64,000 nucleotides of DNA from Nonomuraea endophytica. Lineage in GTDB: Bacteria > Actinomycetota > Actinomycetes > Streptosporangiales > Streptosporangiaceae. The translations under genes and the position numbers were made by a program. Shown here one piece after another: positions 31,399-39,938 of this stretch (positions within the stretch are counted from its first letter, which is position 1; each line of letters starts with the position of its first letter). A model generated the notes under the pieces. The model was given only the letters and a program-made list of their open reading frames with translations. It was not told the DNA's origin and searched no databases. The DNA lies in the NCBI RefSeq assembly GCF_014203235.1, contig NZ_JACHIN010000014.1, forward strand, positions 186,001-250,000. Direction: 5' to 3'.

Positions 31399-31911
31399 CT
31401 ATCCCTTGCCCGGATGCAGCGCCCCGCAGTCGCGGCAGGTCCGCGCCGCCTGGTCGGCGTAGAAGGCGGAGAAAACGGGTGGCAGGTCCTTGACGATGTC
31501 GCGTACCTGGAGTTCCACCTCGTGCACCATGGCCCCGCACTCCTGGCAGTACCACCGGAAGGTCTCCAGCCGCCCCTCCTCGCGGATCTTCTCCACGACC
31601 AGGCCGACCGAGTCCGCCTCCCGCTGCGGCGAGTGCGGCAGGTCGGCCGGCAACAACCACATCTGCCCCTCGCGGATGTGGACGGTGTCCGGGCCCTCCG
31701 GCGTCATCACGTTGAGCCGCATGTTCCCCTTGATCTGGAAGAACAGCTCCTCGTACGGGTCGACGTGGAAGTCGGTGCGCTGGTTGGGACCGCCGACGAC
31801 CATCACGATGAAGTCGCCGGCCTCCTCGAAGACCACCTTGTTGCCCACGGGCGGTTTGAGCAGGTGCTCATGCTCCTCGATCCACTTGCCTAAGTCGATG
31901 GGCGGCAGCAT
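31399..31911 (-). CDS. nbaC: 3-hydroxyanthranilate 3,4-dioxygenase
   Basis: 170 residues, the normal length of the bacterial enzyme. It opens 3-hydroxyanthranilate to 2-amino-3-carboxymuconate semialdehyde. The cupin iron ligands are in DFHVDPYEELFFQIKG (His, Glu) and ADLPHSPQRE (His). The C-terminal rubredoxin-like site has two CxxC pairs, WYCQECGA and RTCRDCGALH. ATG 31911 with GAGGAG 6-7 nt upstream. It starts 11 nt after the hydratase stop. No kynureninase or semialdehyde decarboxylase is in the window, so the rest of the pathway must be elsewhere. Confidence 0.9.
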   Translation of the reverse strand: MLPPIDLGKWIEEHEHLLKPPVGNKVVFEEAGDFIVMVVGGPNQRTDFHVDPYEELFFQIKGNMRLNVMTPEGPDTVHIREGQMWLLPADLPHSPQREADSVGLVVEKIREEGRLETFRWYCQECGAMVHEVELQVRDIVKDLPPVFSAFYADQAARTCRDCGALHPGKG

Positions 31912-31922
31912 GGCCACTCCTC

Positions 31923-32717
31923 TCATCCGAACGCGGCGCGCACGGAGCCGAGCCCGTCGATCCGCACCTCGAAGACGTCCCCGCTGACGGCCTCCACGAA
32001 CGGCCCCAGCGTCCCGGTCAGCACCACGTCGCCCGCGCGCATCGGGAACGCCGAGCGCCCGGCCGCGCCCGCCAGCCAGACCAGCGCGTTGAGCGGGTGC
32101 TCCATGACCTGCGCCCCCGACCCGGACGACACCTGCTCGCCGTTGCGCGTCATCGTCATGGCCGCAGAACGCAGGTCGAGCCCGCGCAGGTCCCGAGGGT
32201 CGCTGCCCAGGACGAAGGCGCCGCTGGAGGCGTTGTCGGCGATCGTGTCGGCCGGGGTGATGTCCCAGCCCTCGATCCGGGAGTCGGCCACCTCGATGGC
32301 GGCCAGCGCGAAGTCCACCGCCCTGATCACCTCGGCCGTGGTGAACGGCCCGCCCTCCAGGTCCTCCTTGAGCACGAACGCCACCTCGCCCTCGACCCTC
32401 GGCTGCAGGAAGTCCCCGATCGGGATCGGCTGCCCGTCCAGGTGGCAGCGGTCCTGGAACAACATCCCGAAGTCCGGTTCGACGATGCCGAACCTGCCGC
32501 GTACCTCCGCGTTGGTCATGCCGACCTTGCGGCCGACGAGCCTGCGCCCCTCCTGGAGCGCGCGCCGCGTGTTGATCTCCTGTACGGCGTAGCCGTCCCG
32601 CACCGACCCGACCAGGTCGCGTACCGGCGGGCACGGCTTGCCCGACGTGGCCGCGTCCAGCAGCCGGTCGGCCGCCTGGGTGCGGACGTCGACCGCTTCC
32701 GACCATTCATCGTGCAT
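31923..32717 (-). CDS. 2-keto-4-pentenoate hydratase / 4-oxalocrotonate decarboxylase family
   Basis: 264 residues of the MhpD/FAH-like fold. VGRKVGMTNAEVRGRFGI, PRVEGEVAFVLKEDLEG, AAIEVADSRIEGWDI and VVLTGTLGP are the conserved metal and substrate regions. In 2-nitrobenzoate/anthranilate catabolism a 4-oxalocrotonate decarboxylase and a hydratase of this family act after ring cleavage. Sequence alone does not separate the two activities. ATG 32717 with TGGAG 7-8 nt upstream; first gene of the seven-gene operon ending with livF. Confidence 0.85.
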   Translation of the reverse strand: MHDEWSEAVDVRTQAADRLLDAATSGKPCPPVRDLVGSVRDGYAVQEINTRRALQEGRRLVGRKVGMTNAEVRGRFGIVEPDFGMLFQDRCHLDGQPIPIGDFLQPRVEGEVAFVLKEDLEGGPFTTAEVIRAVDFALAAIEVADSRIEGWDITPADTIADNASSGAFVLGSDPRDLRGLDLRSAAMTMTRNGEQVSSGSGAQVMEHPLNALVWLAGAAGRSAFPMRAGDVVLTGTLGPFVEAVSGDVFEVRIDGLGSVRAAFG

Positions 32718-32774
32718 CTGAATCACTCCAGCCTGATGGTGGGCTCTCGCCATCGTCTCCCCTGCGGGAGATCT

Positions 32775-33503
32775 ATGCCAATTACGCTGCCTGTTATGCA
32801 GACTCGTACCGATCAGGTGAACGCCCATGACGGCTCCTTCGACGTCCACGTCTGGGTGCCCGACTCCGGCCGTGGGCCGGGCATCCTGTTGCTGCAGGAG
32901 GTCTGGGGCGTGGGGCCGTACATCAGGAAGGTCGCCGAGGACCTGGCCGCGCTCGGCTACGTCGTGGCCGCCCCCGACCTGTTCTGGCGGGTGCGGCGCA
33001 ACTGGGAGGGCGCGCACGACATGGCGGGGCTCCAGGCGTCGATCGAGGTCGCCAGTCAGTTCGACGGGGCCCAGGGCGTGGCCGACAGCGGCACGACGCT
33101 GGCGCACCTGCGCGCGCTGCCCGAGGTCACCGGCGGCGTCGGCTCGCTCGGCATCTGCCTGGGCGGTTCGCTGAACTTCGCGCTGGCCGCCGACGAGCCC
33201 ATGGACGCTGTGCTGTCGTTCTACGGCTCGCAGGTGCCCGACACCCTCGCCCTGATGGATCGCGTCGACGCTCCCCTGCTGCTGGCCTTCGGCGGCAAGG
33301 ACCCCTACATCCCCCGCGAGCGGGTGGCCGAGGTGGAGCGGGCGGCGGCGGGCCGCCCCAACGTCACGGTGTACGTGGACGAGCGGGCCGGACACGCATT
33401 CCACAACCATGAGGCCCCGGATTTCTACCACGAGGAGGCCGCGGCGGACCTCTGGCGGGTGGCCGTCGACTTCCTCGGGAAGCACATTCCGGTCCGTCCG
33501 TAA
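32775..33503 (+). CDS. Dienelactone hydrolase family protein
   Basis: 242 residues, alpha/beta hydrolase. The triad is Cys in LGICLGGSLNF, Asp in FGGKDPYIP and His in RAGHAFHN, as in dienelactone hydrolases of chlorocatechol pathways. ATG 32775 has GGGAG 4 nt upstream; ATG 32796 is an alternative. Divergent from the ring-cleavage operon, with 57 bp between starts, so the two may share control. It could hydrolyse a lactone side product. Confidence 0.85.
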   Translation: MPITLPVMQTRTDQVNAHDGSFDVHVWVPDSGRGPGILLLQEVWGVGPYIRKVAEDLAALGYVVAAPDLFWRVRRNWEGAHDMAGLQASIEVASQFDGAQGVADSGTTLAHLRALPEVTGGVGSLGICLGGSLNFALAADEPMDAVLSFYGSQVPDTLALMDRVDAPLLLAFGGKDPYIPRERVAEVERAAAGRPNVTVYVDERAGHAFHNHEAPDFYHEEAAADLWRVAVDFLGKHIPVRP

Positions 33504-33581
33504 TAGCCGTGCACGAAAGCTGCACACGCCCCCCACACACCCTGTCTGGTACGCCACTTCCCCGTACCCCACGATGAAGCC

Positions 33582-34124
33582 GTGGCAGAGATCTTCACCA
33601 TGTGGGGAAATGTCATCATCGCGACGCTTCTGACCGTTCCGGCGGCGGTGCTGGCGATCTCCCATCTCACCCGCGGCCGCGCCCGCCGCGCGCACCCGGC
33701 GCCCCTCCGCAGCGCGGTCGCCGACGTCGGGATCGTCATCGGCACCGCGCCCTGGATCTGGATGATCCTCACGCCTTCCAGCCGCCGGAACACGGTCGAA
33801 CCCGTCCCCTTCCAGGTCTTGATCGACCTCGCCGCAGGACCGTGGCAGACGGCATTCGTGCAGGTTGGCGGGAATCTTCTGGTATTCGCCGCCCTGGGGG
33901 GACTGCTCCCGGTCCGCTCCGCGCGCTTCACCTCCCTGGCGCGCATCGCCCTCATCGCGGCACTGGCCTCCACGACCGTCGAGTGCCTCCAGTACGGCCT
34001 GCGACTGGGCCGCGACTCAGCCACCGACGACGTCTTGGTCAACACGGCCGGGGCCGTACTGGCTGCCGTGATTACTCGCCGCTGGTGGGCACCCGTAATA
34101 CCGGGCAGGACCGTTCCAAGGTAA
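33582..34124 (+). CDS. VanZ-like membrane protein
   Basis: 180 residues with about five hydrophobic segments. ECLQYGLRLGRDSATDDVLVN followed by TAGAVL is the VanZ signature (Q..F/Y..LGR...DD...N..G). Outside glycopeptide clusters VanZ proteins are common in actinomycetes, with a poorly defined envelope role; low-level teicoplanin resistance is known for one member. GTG start preceded by CACGAT 6 nt upstream, possibly leaderless. No van genes adjoin it. Confidence 0.85.
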   Translation: MAEIFTMWGNVIIATLLTVPAAVLAISHLTRGRARRAHPAPLRSAVADVGIVIGTAPWIWMILTPSSRRNTVEPVPFQVLIDLAAGPWQTAFVQVGGNLLVFAALGGLLPVRSARFTSLARIALIAALASTTVECLQYGLRLGRDSATDDVLVNTAGAVLAAVITRRWWAPVIPGRTVPR

Positions 34125-34274
34125 CGGCCCGCGAAAACCCCCGAAGATCACCACACAGGCACGATCCACTCAAAAGAAGCACGCGACCAACCTGCGTATC
34201 TGTGCGATCGTGGACAAGACGGGGCAAGTTCTCTGGAGACGCCAAACCCGGTTGGTGACAGAGGGTGGTCAAAC

Positions 34275-35027
34275 GTGTCTGAATCCCCGGTACCCCACGA
34301 GCCCCCCATCTATCGACGGATCGCCGACGGCCTCCGCGCGCGGATCATGGCCGGCGAACTGCGTGACGGGGATCGGCTACCGGGCGAGAACGCGCTCATG
34401 GCAGAGCACGACGTGGCACGCGCCACCGCTCGGCAGGCGCTTGCCGTACTCATCAACGAAGGGCTGGCGGTACCCAAGCGAGGTTCGGGGGTCTACGTGC
34501 GCTTGTTCAAACCGATCCGACGACACGGCTCCCGCCGCCTGTCCCGCGAGCAGTGGGGGCAGGGGCGGGCGATCTGGGACGCCGACACGCGCGGCCGTCC
34601 GTTCACCGTCGACGAGGTGGAGGTGGCCAGGGAGAACGCCACGGAAGACGTCTCAGCGGTGCTGGAGAGCGGCGAGGTCTGGGTACGGCGGCGGCGTTAC
34701 TCGGTCGACAGCCGCCCGGTCCAGCTCGCCACCTCCTACTTCCCAGCCGCGCTGGTAGAGGGCTCGGCCATCACGGTGGCCGACACCGGCCCCGGCGGCG
34801 TCTACGCCCGCCTGGGCGACCTCGGACTGCCCCCCGCCCACTTCACCGAGGAGGTACGCGCCAGGATGCCCCGCCCCCGCGAGGCCGGCCTCCTGGGCCT
34901 GCCCGGCGGCACCCCGGTCATCGAGGTCTGCCGGACCGCCTACACCTCGGGCGGACTTCCGGTCGAGCTGAACGAGATGGTTTTGGACTCCGCAGCCTAT
35001 GTACTTCAGTACGATTTCGATGCTTAG
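34275..35027 (+). CDS. GntR/HutC-family transcriptional regulator
   Basis: 250 residues. The winged helix reads IYRRIADGLRARIMAGEL, then LPGENALMAEHDVARATARQ and GLAVPKRGSGVYV. A UTRA ligand domain follows (about 90-245; GGVYARLGDLGLPPAHFTEE, PVIEVCRTAYTSGGLPVELN). GTG start with GAGGGTGG 5-8 nt upstream. The target genes are not obvious; a 73-residue small gene follows on the same strand. HutC-type proteins respond to sugars, amino acids or effectors of conjugative elements. Confidence 0.9.
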   Translation: MSESPVPHEPPIYRRIADGLRARIMAGELRDGDRLPGENALMAEHDVARATARQALAVLINEGLAVPKRGSGVYVRLFKPIRRHGSRRLSREQWGQGRAIWDADTRGRPFTVDEVEVARENATEDVSAVLESGEVWVRRRRYSVDSRPVQLATSYFPAALVEGSAITVADTGPGGVYARLGDLGLPPAHFTEEVRARMPRPREAGLLGLPGGTPVIEVCRTAYTSGGLPVELNEMVLDSAAYVLQYDFDA

Positions 35028-35152
35028 GTCAAGCCGAAATGTCAAGCGATAGGTTGACCTGTCCCTCGCGGATCTTGCCTTCTCTAGAGAGGTACCGCAT
35101 CGTCGAAAGGGAAGGAATCATCGCCTAGCAGCGGGTCCCGGGAAGGGTGGTC

Positions 35153-35374
35153 ATGTCCTTTGACCGGCACCTCGCGGAGATCGCCCGGGAGTTTCCGCAC
35201 TGGACCATCTGGCGGAGCGACGCGGGACGCTGGTGGGCCACTCGGCATCACCCGCTCAGCGCCGAGCAGCGTGATGCCGGGTGCGCGATGACGATCGACG
35301 CCGACGACCCGGACGGTCTTCGCGACCAGCTCCGGGACCAGCAAAGGCGGGCGGGAACCCCGCCGCCCGCCTGA
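35153..35374 (+). CDS. Small conserved hypothetical protein
   Basis: 73 residues from ATG 35153 (GGAAGGG 6 nt upstream). It is Trp/His/Asp-rich (HWTIWRSDAGRWWATRHHPL, then DADDPDGLRDQLRDQQRR). I have seen this kind of small protein after GntR-type regulators in actinomycetes, but no function is known to me. Three hairpins follow its stop. Confidence 0.65.
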   Translation: MSFDRHLAEIAREFPHWTIWRSDAGRWWATRHHPLSAEQRDAGCAMTIDADDPDGLRDQLRDQQRRAGTPPPA

Positions 35375-35410
35375 AATCTGGACCGTTCTCACGGCCCAGA
35401 CCCACACACG

Positions 35411-35562
35411 CCCGAACCGTCCCAGCGGTTCGGGCGACACGAGCAGCCCGGTGCCGGGTCCAGCGTCTCGGCGGCTCCGGCACCGGGCCACCAAAACGGG
35501 GCCGCCAAAACGGGGCCAAGGTCGCGGAAGCCTCCGACCCTATCGGGGGCGGAGGCTTCCGC
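35411..35562. terminator. Cluster of three perfect hairpins
   Basis: Stem 1 is CCCGAACCG/CGGTTCGGG (35411-35434). Stem 2 is GCCCGGTGCCGG/CCGGCACCGGGC (35446-35488). Stem 3 is GCGGAAGCCTCCG/CGGAGGCTTCCGC (35524-35562). None has a T-tract. They separate the small gene from the ASCH gene. One may terminate; three in 150 bp suggests a structured RNA or regulatory leader. Confidence 0.6.
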
Positions 35563-35583
35563 CCACGGAGTAGCGTCGAAGGC

Positions 35584-36153
35584 ATGCTGTTCGAACAGCG
35601 CCTGCGCGAAGGAATCGCCGACGGCACCATCACGCTCGCCTTCCGGCGCTGGAAACGCAGCCAGGTCAGGCCCGGCGGCCGCTACCGCATGGGCGACGGC
35701 CGCATCGCCGGCGTCTCCTCGGTCGAGGTGGTCACCGACATCACCGACGCCGACGCCCGCGCCGCCGGCTTCCCCGACGCCGCGACGCTCCGCCGCGACC
35801 TCGACGCCCGGGGCGACGACCCGATCCACCGCGTCGTGTTCCACCTCGCCGACGCGAGCGACCCGCGCGACGCGCTCGCCGAATCCGCCGAGCTCTCCCC
35901 GGACGACCTCGCCGGCCTGCGCACCCGGCTGACCCGCTTCGGCCCCTGGGCGCTGCCCACGCTCCGCCTCATCGCCGAGCGCCCAGGAGTGCGGGCCGGC
36001 GACCTCGCCCCCGAGATCGGCCAGGAACTGCGCGAGTTCAAGATCAATGTCCGCAAGCTCAAGAACCTCGGCCTCACCATCAGCCTGGAAACCGGCTACC
36101 GCATCTCACCGCGCGGACGGGCGTACCTGGACATGACGCCGGCCCCGCCGTAG
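35584..36153 (+). CDS. ASCH-like (PUA-related) domain plus winged-helix protein
   Basis: 189 residues. The N-terminal ~110 resemble an ASCH domain: ITLAFRRWKRSQVRPGGRYR, then GVSSVEVVTDITDADARAAG, with the small-barrel pattern thought to bind RNA or modified nucleosides. The C-terminal ~75 look like a winged helix (LPTLRLIAERPGVRAGDLAP, FKINVRKLKNLGLTISLETG). Function unknown. ATG 35584 is the first plausible start; the frame extends upstream through the hairpin cluster without homology. Confidence 0.7.
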   Translation: MLFEQRLREGIADGTITLAFRRWKRSQVRPGGRYRMGDGRIAGVSSVEVVTDITDADARAAGFPDAATLRRDLDARGDDPIHRVVFHLADASDPRDALAESAELSPDDLAGLRTRLTRFGPWALPTLRLIAERPGVRAGDLAPEIGQELREFKINVRKLKNLGLTISLETGYRISPRGRAYLDMTPAPP

Positions 36154-36160
36154 CGGGGCC
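36141..36160. terminator. Bidirectional hairpin between ASCH and coiled-coil genes
   Basis: GGCCCCGC-cgta-GCGGGGCC, a perfect 8-bp stem overlapping the ASCH stop codon, 15 nt before the convergent gene's stop. Confidence 0.6.
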
Positions 36161-36174
36161 CGCGACACCGTCGA

Positions 36175-37257
36175 TCACTTGCGCACGTCGGTCAGCCCGC
36201 CGATGTTGACGTCCGTGTCGTCACTCCCACGCTGGGGCTGGGGCTGGGGCTGGGGCTCCTCGATCGAGTCCGCCACGATCACCCGCACGTCCTCCTGCGA
36301 GGGTACGGCGGGCTCGTCCTGAGCCGGGAACGTGACCACGTCCTGAGCCGCGGGCGTCTCCCGGGCGGGAAGCGTGAGCGCCTCGTCAGCCGGAACGGCC
36401 GGCGGCCCCTCCAGCAGCGGCCCGGCGGCCGACTCGCTGCGCATCAGGTCGCCCAGCACCGAACTGATCTCGGTCAAGCGGCGTACCACCTCGCCGTGGG
36501 TGTCGGTGAGGTAGCTGACCCGGCGCCCGGCGTGCTCGTCCAGCGAGGCGGCCCGTTGCTGCGCGGCCGTCAGCGTGGACTCGGCCTCGGCACGCGCCGT
36601 GTCGAGCGTCTGCTCCGCCTCGGTCCTGGCCGAGTTCATGGTCCGCTCGGCTTCGGCCTGCGCCCCTTCGACCAGGCGCTCGGACTCCGTGGTGGCCGCG
36701 GTCACCGCGCGGTCGGCCTCCGACCTGGCATCGCGCAGGGCCTCTTCGGCCTCGGCCCGTGCGGTGGTCAGGGTCTCCTCCGCGTCAGAGCCGGCCTGGG
36801 CCAGCATGCGCTCGGCGGCCGAGGTGGCCTCGCCCACGCGGCGCTCGGCCTCGGCCTGGGCCGAGGTCAGGATGTTGTCGGCGGTCTCGCGGGCCGAGGT
36901 GACCATGCGGTCGGACTCCGACCTGGCGCTCTCCCGCACGCTGGCGGCCTCGCTGGCGGCGTCCTCCTTCTTGGCCGCCGCCTCCTCCTCGCCCAGCTTG
37001 AGGATCTGCGCCAGGCGCGGGCTCAGGTCCTCGTAGCTCTGCGGCGCCTCGACCATGCGCCGCCTGGCCTCGGCGAGTTCGATGCGACCTTGTTCCGCCT
37101 GGTCGATCGCCCGTGCCAGCCGCTCTTCGAGATCTCGGATTTGATTGCGGGTTCTCATCATGTAGTCGTGGACCTGACGGCGGTTGTAGCCGCGCATCAC
37201 GACCTCGAAGGTGTCCTCTTGCATCAGATCGGGGATGCTCTCGTGCTGGTTTTTCAT
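36175..37257 (-). CDS. Scy/FilP/DivIVA-like coiled-coil cytoskeletal protein
   Basis: 360 residues. The N-terminus (DTFEVVMRGYNRRQVHDYMM) is the DivIVA-like crossing motif shared by Streptomyces polarity proteins. Residues ~45-270 are an Ala/Glu/Arg-rich coiled coil with an irregular ~11/22-residue period (ARAEAEEALRDARSEADRAV, then similar units). The C-terminus is acidic and Pro/Gln-rich (EEPQPQPQPQRG) and probably unstructured. Such proteins (often annotated cellulose-binding) organise hyphal tip growth. No Shine-Dalgarno is clear. Shorter than Scy, near FilP in size. Confidence 0.85.
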   Translation of the reverse strand: MKNQHESIPDLMQEDTFEVVMRGYNRRQVHDYMMRTRNQIRDLEERLARAIDQAEQGRIELAEARRRMVEAPQSYEDLSPRLAQILKLGEEEAAAKKEDAASEAASVRESARSESDRMVTSARETADNILTSAQAEAERRVGEATSAAERMLAQAGSDAEETLTTARAEAEEALRDARSEADRAVTAATTESERLVEGAQAEAERTMNSARTEAEQTLDTARAEAESTLTAAQQRAASLDEHAGRRVSYLTDTHGEVVRRLTEISSVLGDLMRSESAAGPLLEGPPAVPADEALTLPARETPAAQDVVTFPAQDEPAVPSQEDVRVIVADSIEEPQPQPQPQRGSDDTDVNIGGLTDVRK

Positions 37258-37391
37258 GGGGGTTACCTATGGTCTGCGTGAGGCGGGGGACTGCAATTTG
37301 TGAGTGTCTGACGACGAGACGTCAGGAATCGACTTTCCTGCCATCTGCCCACGTCCGCAACCGGAACGCCACACCTGGGGCAGGAATTACG

Positions 37392-37931
37392 ATGTCCCGG
37401 GTGTACATAGCAGCGTTGGACAACGGGGCAGTTCCGGACATTCATCCCGAGGCGTACATAGCGCCAGGGGCCGTCGTCGTGGGCCGCGTCAGCGTGGGCC
37501 GGGCGGCGTCCATCTGGTACGGATCCGTCCTGCGTGGAGACGACGAGCGGATCGAGATCGGGGAGGAGTGCAACGTCCAGGACCTCTGCTGCCTGCACTC
37601 CGATCCGGGAGAGCCGGCGATCCTGGAGCCGCGGGTCAGCCTGGGCCACAAGGCGATGGTCCACGGGGCGTACGTCGAGACCGGCGCCCTGATCGGCATC
37701 GGCGCCATCGTGCTCGGCGGCGCCCGGGTCGGCGCGGGCACCCTCGTGGCGGCCGGCGCGCTGGTCGGGCCGGGCAAGAGGATCCCGCCGGGCGTGCTCG
37801 TGGCAGGCGTCCCCGGCAAGGTCGTGCGCGAGCTCACCGACGACGACAGGGACACGTTCGCGCGTACCCCGGATTCCTATATGGCCAAGGCGATCAGACA
37901 CCGTTCGGCGTCCCCCCTCCGATCGTCATAA
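37392..37931 (+). CDS. Gamma-carbonic anhydrase family protein (left-handed beta-helix)
   Basis: 179 residues of hexapeptide repeats forming a trimeric left-handed beta-helix. Metal ligands are visible in VQDLCCLHSDPG (His) and SLGHKAMVHGAYV (two His), the three-His pattern of Cam/YrdA. Hydration of CO2 is possible, though many YrdA-like members lack measured activity. ATG 37392 with AGGAA 6 nt upstream; the open frame reaches further up but without repeats. Divergent from the coiled-coil gene. Confidence 0.9.
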   Translation: MSRVYIAALDNGAVPDIHPEAYIAPGAVVVGRVSVGRAASIWYGSVLRGDDERIEIGEECNVQDLCCLHSDPGEPAILEPRVSLGHKAMVHGAYVETGALIGIGAIVLGGARVGAGTLVAAGALVGPGKRIPPGVLVAGVPGKVVRELTDDDRDTFARTPDSYMAKAIRHRSASPLRSS

Positions 37932-37991
37932 CGGACATTCTGCCCCCTATTGCCTCCGTCCGTGGCTGACCGGCGAAGTACGATTGCCGCC

Positions 37992-39488
37992 GTGCACCCC
38001 TTGGACCCCTTCTCGGCCGTCGAAGCGGACGTGCGCGCGCTCGTGGCGAACCCCCGCTGGGCCGGGCTCCCCGATCACCTCAGGGCCGAGGCGCTGGCCA
38101 CCACGACGGTCGTCACCCCCGACGGCGGCCGCTGGCTCTTCGGCGCCCACGCCCGCTGGTACCTCCACGACCCCGCCGACGGCCGCTGGCACCTGGCCGC
38201 CCCGCCGCGCGGCCTGCCCGTCCGCGCCGGCCGCCACGGCTCGCCGGTCCTGAACCCCGTCCTGCTGCCCACCGGCGCCGACTTCATCGGCCCCGACGGG
38301 TCCACCCAGGCCTTCATCGGCCCCGACGTGCACCCGGGCCTCACCGAGGAGGTCCGGGTCCTGCTGCGCCGCGCGGGCCGCAAGTCGGAGCTCGACTACC
38401 CGCTGACCTCCTTCAGGGACGTCTTCGCCGCCGACGTCCCGAGCACGGTGGCCGCTGTCTGGGGCACGATCATGTGGTGCGCGTACGCGCCCGCGTTCGA
38501 CGGCAACGAGCGCCTGCTCACCATCTTCGGCGAGTACCTGCGGCGGCCCCTGCCCGGCGACGAGTGGGTCCGCTGGCTCACCCGCCCGTCCCTGGAGGCC
38601 CTGGTCACGCTGTACGCCGAGCGCGTACGCGCCACCGGCCGATCCGACCCCCCACTGTCCGCCCCCTACCCCTGGCACACGGGCCCCGGCCACTCGACAT
38701 CTGGTCACCACTCCGCTTATGGCACCACCGAGCACTCCCACGGCGGCGGCGCAGGACCGACCGGCGGTGCGCGGAATGCGAAGGACACCCCGGAAAAGGC
38801 CGGGCTGCGGCTGGTGGCCCTCATGGCCGACACCGCGCAGATCCTGGCCGACGACCCGCGCTTCGCCCCCCGCGCCCACGCGCTGCTGGCCATGCTCAAG
38901 CCCCTGCTCCACCAGCCCGCCCTCGACCACGCCGCGGCGCTGAGGGGCGACGACACGGTACGGCGGGCGTGGCTGGCCCGCGTCCCCGCCGACCTGGCCA
39001 GGTGGATCCTGCCCGACACCGACCCCGGCACCGCCTTCCGGCACACGGTCTACGACCTGGTGGAGTCCCTGGCGTTCACCTCCGACGCGCCGAGGGCGGC
39101 GGCGTCCTTCCTGACCGATCTGCCGGGCGCGGGCGATCGGCTGCACAACTGGCTGGACCACCGGGTCCGCAACGCCTACGCCGAGCTCACCGCGCATGTC
39201 GCCGAGTACGGGGAGCACACCGAGCCCGACGGCTTCGCCGTACCGGCGTTCCTGTGGACGGGGGCGACGGGCGGCTGGCCGGAGCGCGCGACCTCGCCGG
39301 CGACGGCGCGCGGGGTCCTGGTGGCCCCGCCGGACAGGGGTTCGGCGGCTGCGGTGCTGGGCGCGGCGTACGCGACGGGGCTGACGTGGTGCAGGCTGAC
39401 GGGGGCGCGGCTGCCGGAGGAAGGTCTGGCGGGGGCGCGGGCGATCGTCCGCAGGCTCGTGCACGAGCGCGACGACATCCACCCCTAA
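37992..39488 (+). CDS. Conserved actinobacterial protein of unknown function
   Basis: 498 residues from GTG 37992; TTG 37950 is the alternative. The first ~110 residues are Trp/His-rich (DGGRWLFGAHARWYLHDPAD, then GRWHLAAPPRGLPV). The middle carries a Gly/His/Ser linker (GPGHSTSGHHSAYGTTEHSHG) around residue 240. The rest is helical. No transmembrane segment or catalytic motif recognised. It begins 60 nt after the carbonic-anhydrase stop and may be co-transcribed. Confidence 0.65.
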   Translation: MHPLDPFSAVEADVRALVANPRWAGLPDHLRAEALATTTVVTPDGGRWLFGAHARWYLHDPADGRWHLAAPPRGLPVRAGRHGSPVLNPVLLPTGADFIGPDGSTQAFIGPDVHPGLTEEVRVLLRRAGRKSELDYPLTSFRDVFAADVPSTVAAVWGTIMWCAYAPAFDGNERLLTIFGEYLRRPLPGDEWVRWLTRPSLEALVTLYAERVRATGRSDPPLSAPYPWHTGPGHSTSGHHSAYGTTEHSHGGGAGPTGGARNAKDTPEKAGLRLVALMADTAQILADDPRFAPRAHALLAMLKPLLHQPALDHAAALRGDDTVRRAWLARVPADLARWILPDTDPGTAFRHTVYDLVESLAFTSDAPRAAASFLTDLPGAGDRLHNWLDHRVRNAYAELTAHVAEYGEHTEPDGFAVPAFLWTGATGGWPERATSPATARGVLVAPPDRGSAAAVLGAAYATGLTWCRLTGARLPEEGLAGARAIVRRLVHERDDIHP

Positions 39489-39701
39489 ACCACTAATACC
39501 GTAATTTCTCTCTTACTCCCCCTATATCGTTCTTTCTCCTGAACAACCGGACATTGGCTGAATTGTGATCTCTGAAACGGGAAATGATCCTGATGGGGCC
39601 CGGCGGTACAGAAAGGAATGACCCCGATGGGCCATGTCGCCTGAAGGGCCCCGGGCCGTAACCTCGTAGAGGGTGTGGGCTGCGGAAGGAAGGACGACGC
39701 G

Positions 39702-39863
39702 GTGGGGCACGATGACCTGGACTCTCGGGTCCACGATCGTGTCGCGTTGGACGAGATTGCACTCTACGCCGAGGTGCTGACCGCCGTGGCAATCAGCGAC
39801 CGGCGACTCACCTTGGCCGAGCTCGACGACGCGCTCGGATTGCGGACTTCAGCGAGTCACTGA
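39702..39863 (+). CDS. Small conserved actinobacterial protein
   Basis: 53 residues from GTG 39702 (GGAAGGA 9 nt upstream). HDRVALDEIALYAEVLTAVA, then ISDRRLTLAELDDALGL, matches a family of ~60-residue actinomycete proteins I recall as uncharacterised, sharing the EIALYxEVxxAxxxSD pattern. Function unknown. The 39489-39701 region upstream has no other gene; CCTGATGGGGCC and CCCGATGGGCC form an imperfect direct repeat there. Confidence 0.65.
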   Translation: MGHDDLDSRVHDRVALDEIALYAEVLTAVAISDRRLTLAELDDALGLRTSASH

Positions 39864-39885
39864 AATGGGCCGATACAAAGACCTA

Positions 39886-39912
39886 GTCCCGGACTCCCCA
39901 GGGGTCCGGGAC
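39886..39912. terminator. Bidirectional terminator
   Basis: GTCCCGGAC/GTCCGGGAC, 9-bp perfect stem with a 9-nt loop, between the small gene and the convergent csoR stop. Confidence 0.7.
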
Positions 39913-39938
39913 CGCAGTGACAGGACTAGTCACTTCGA

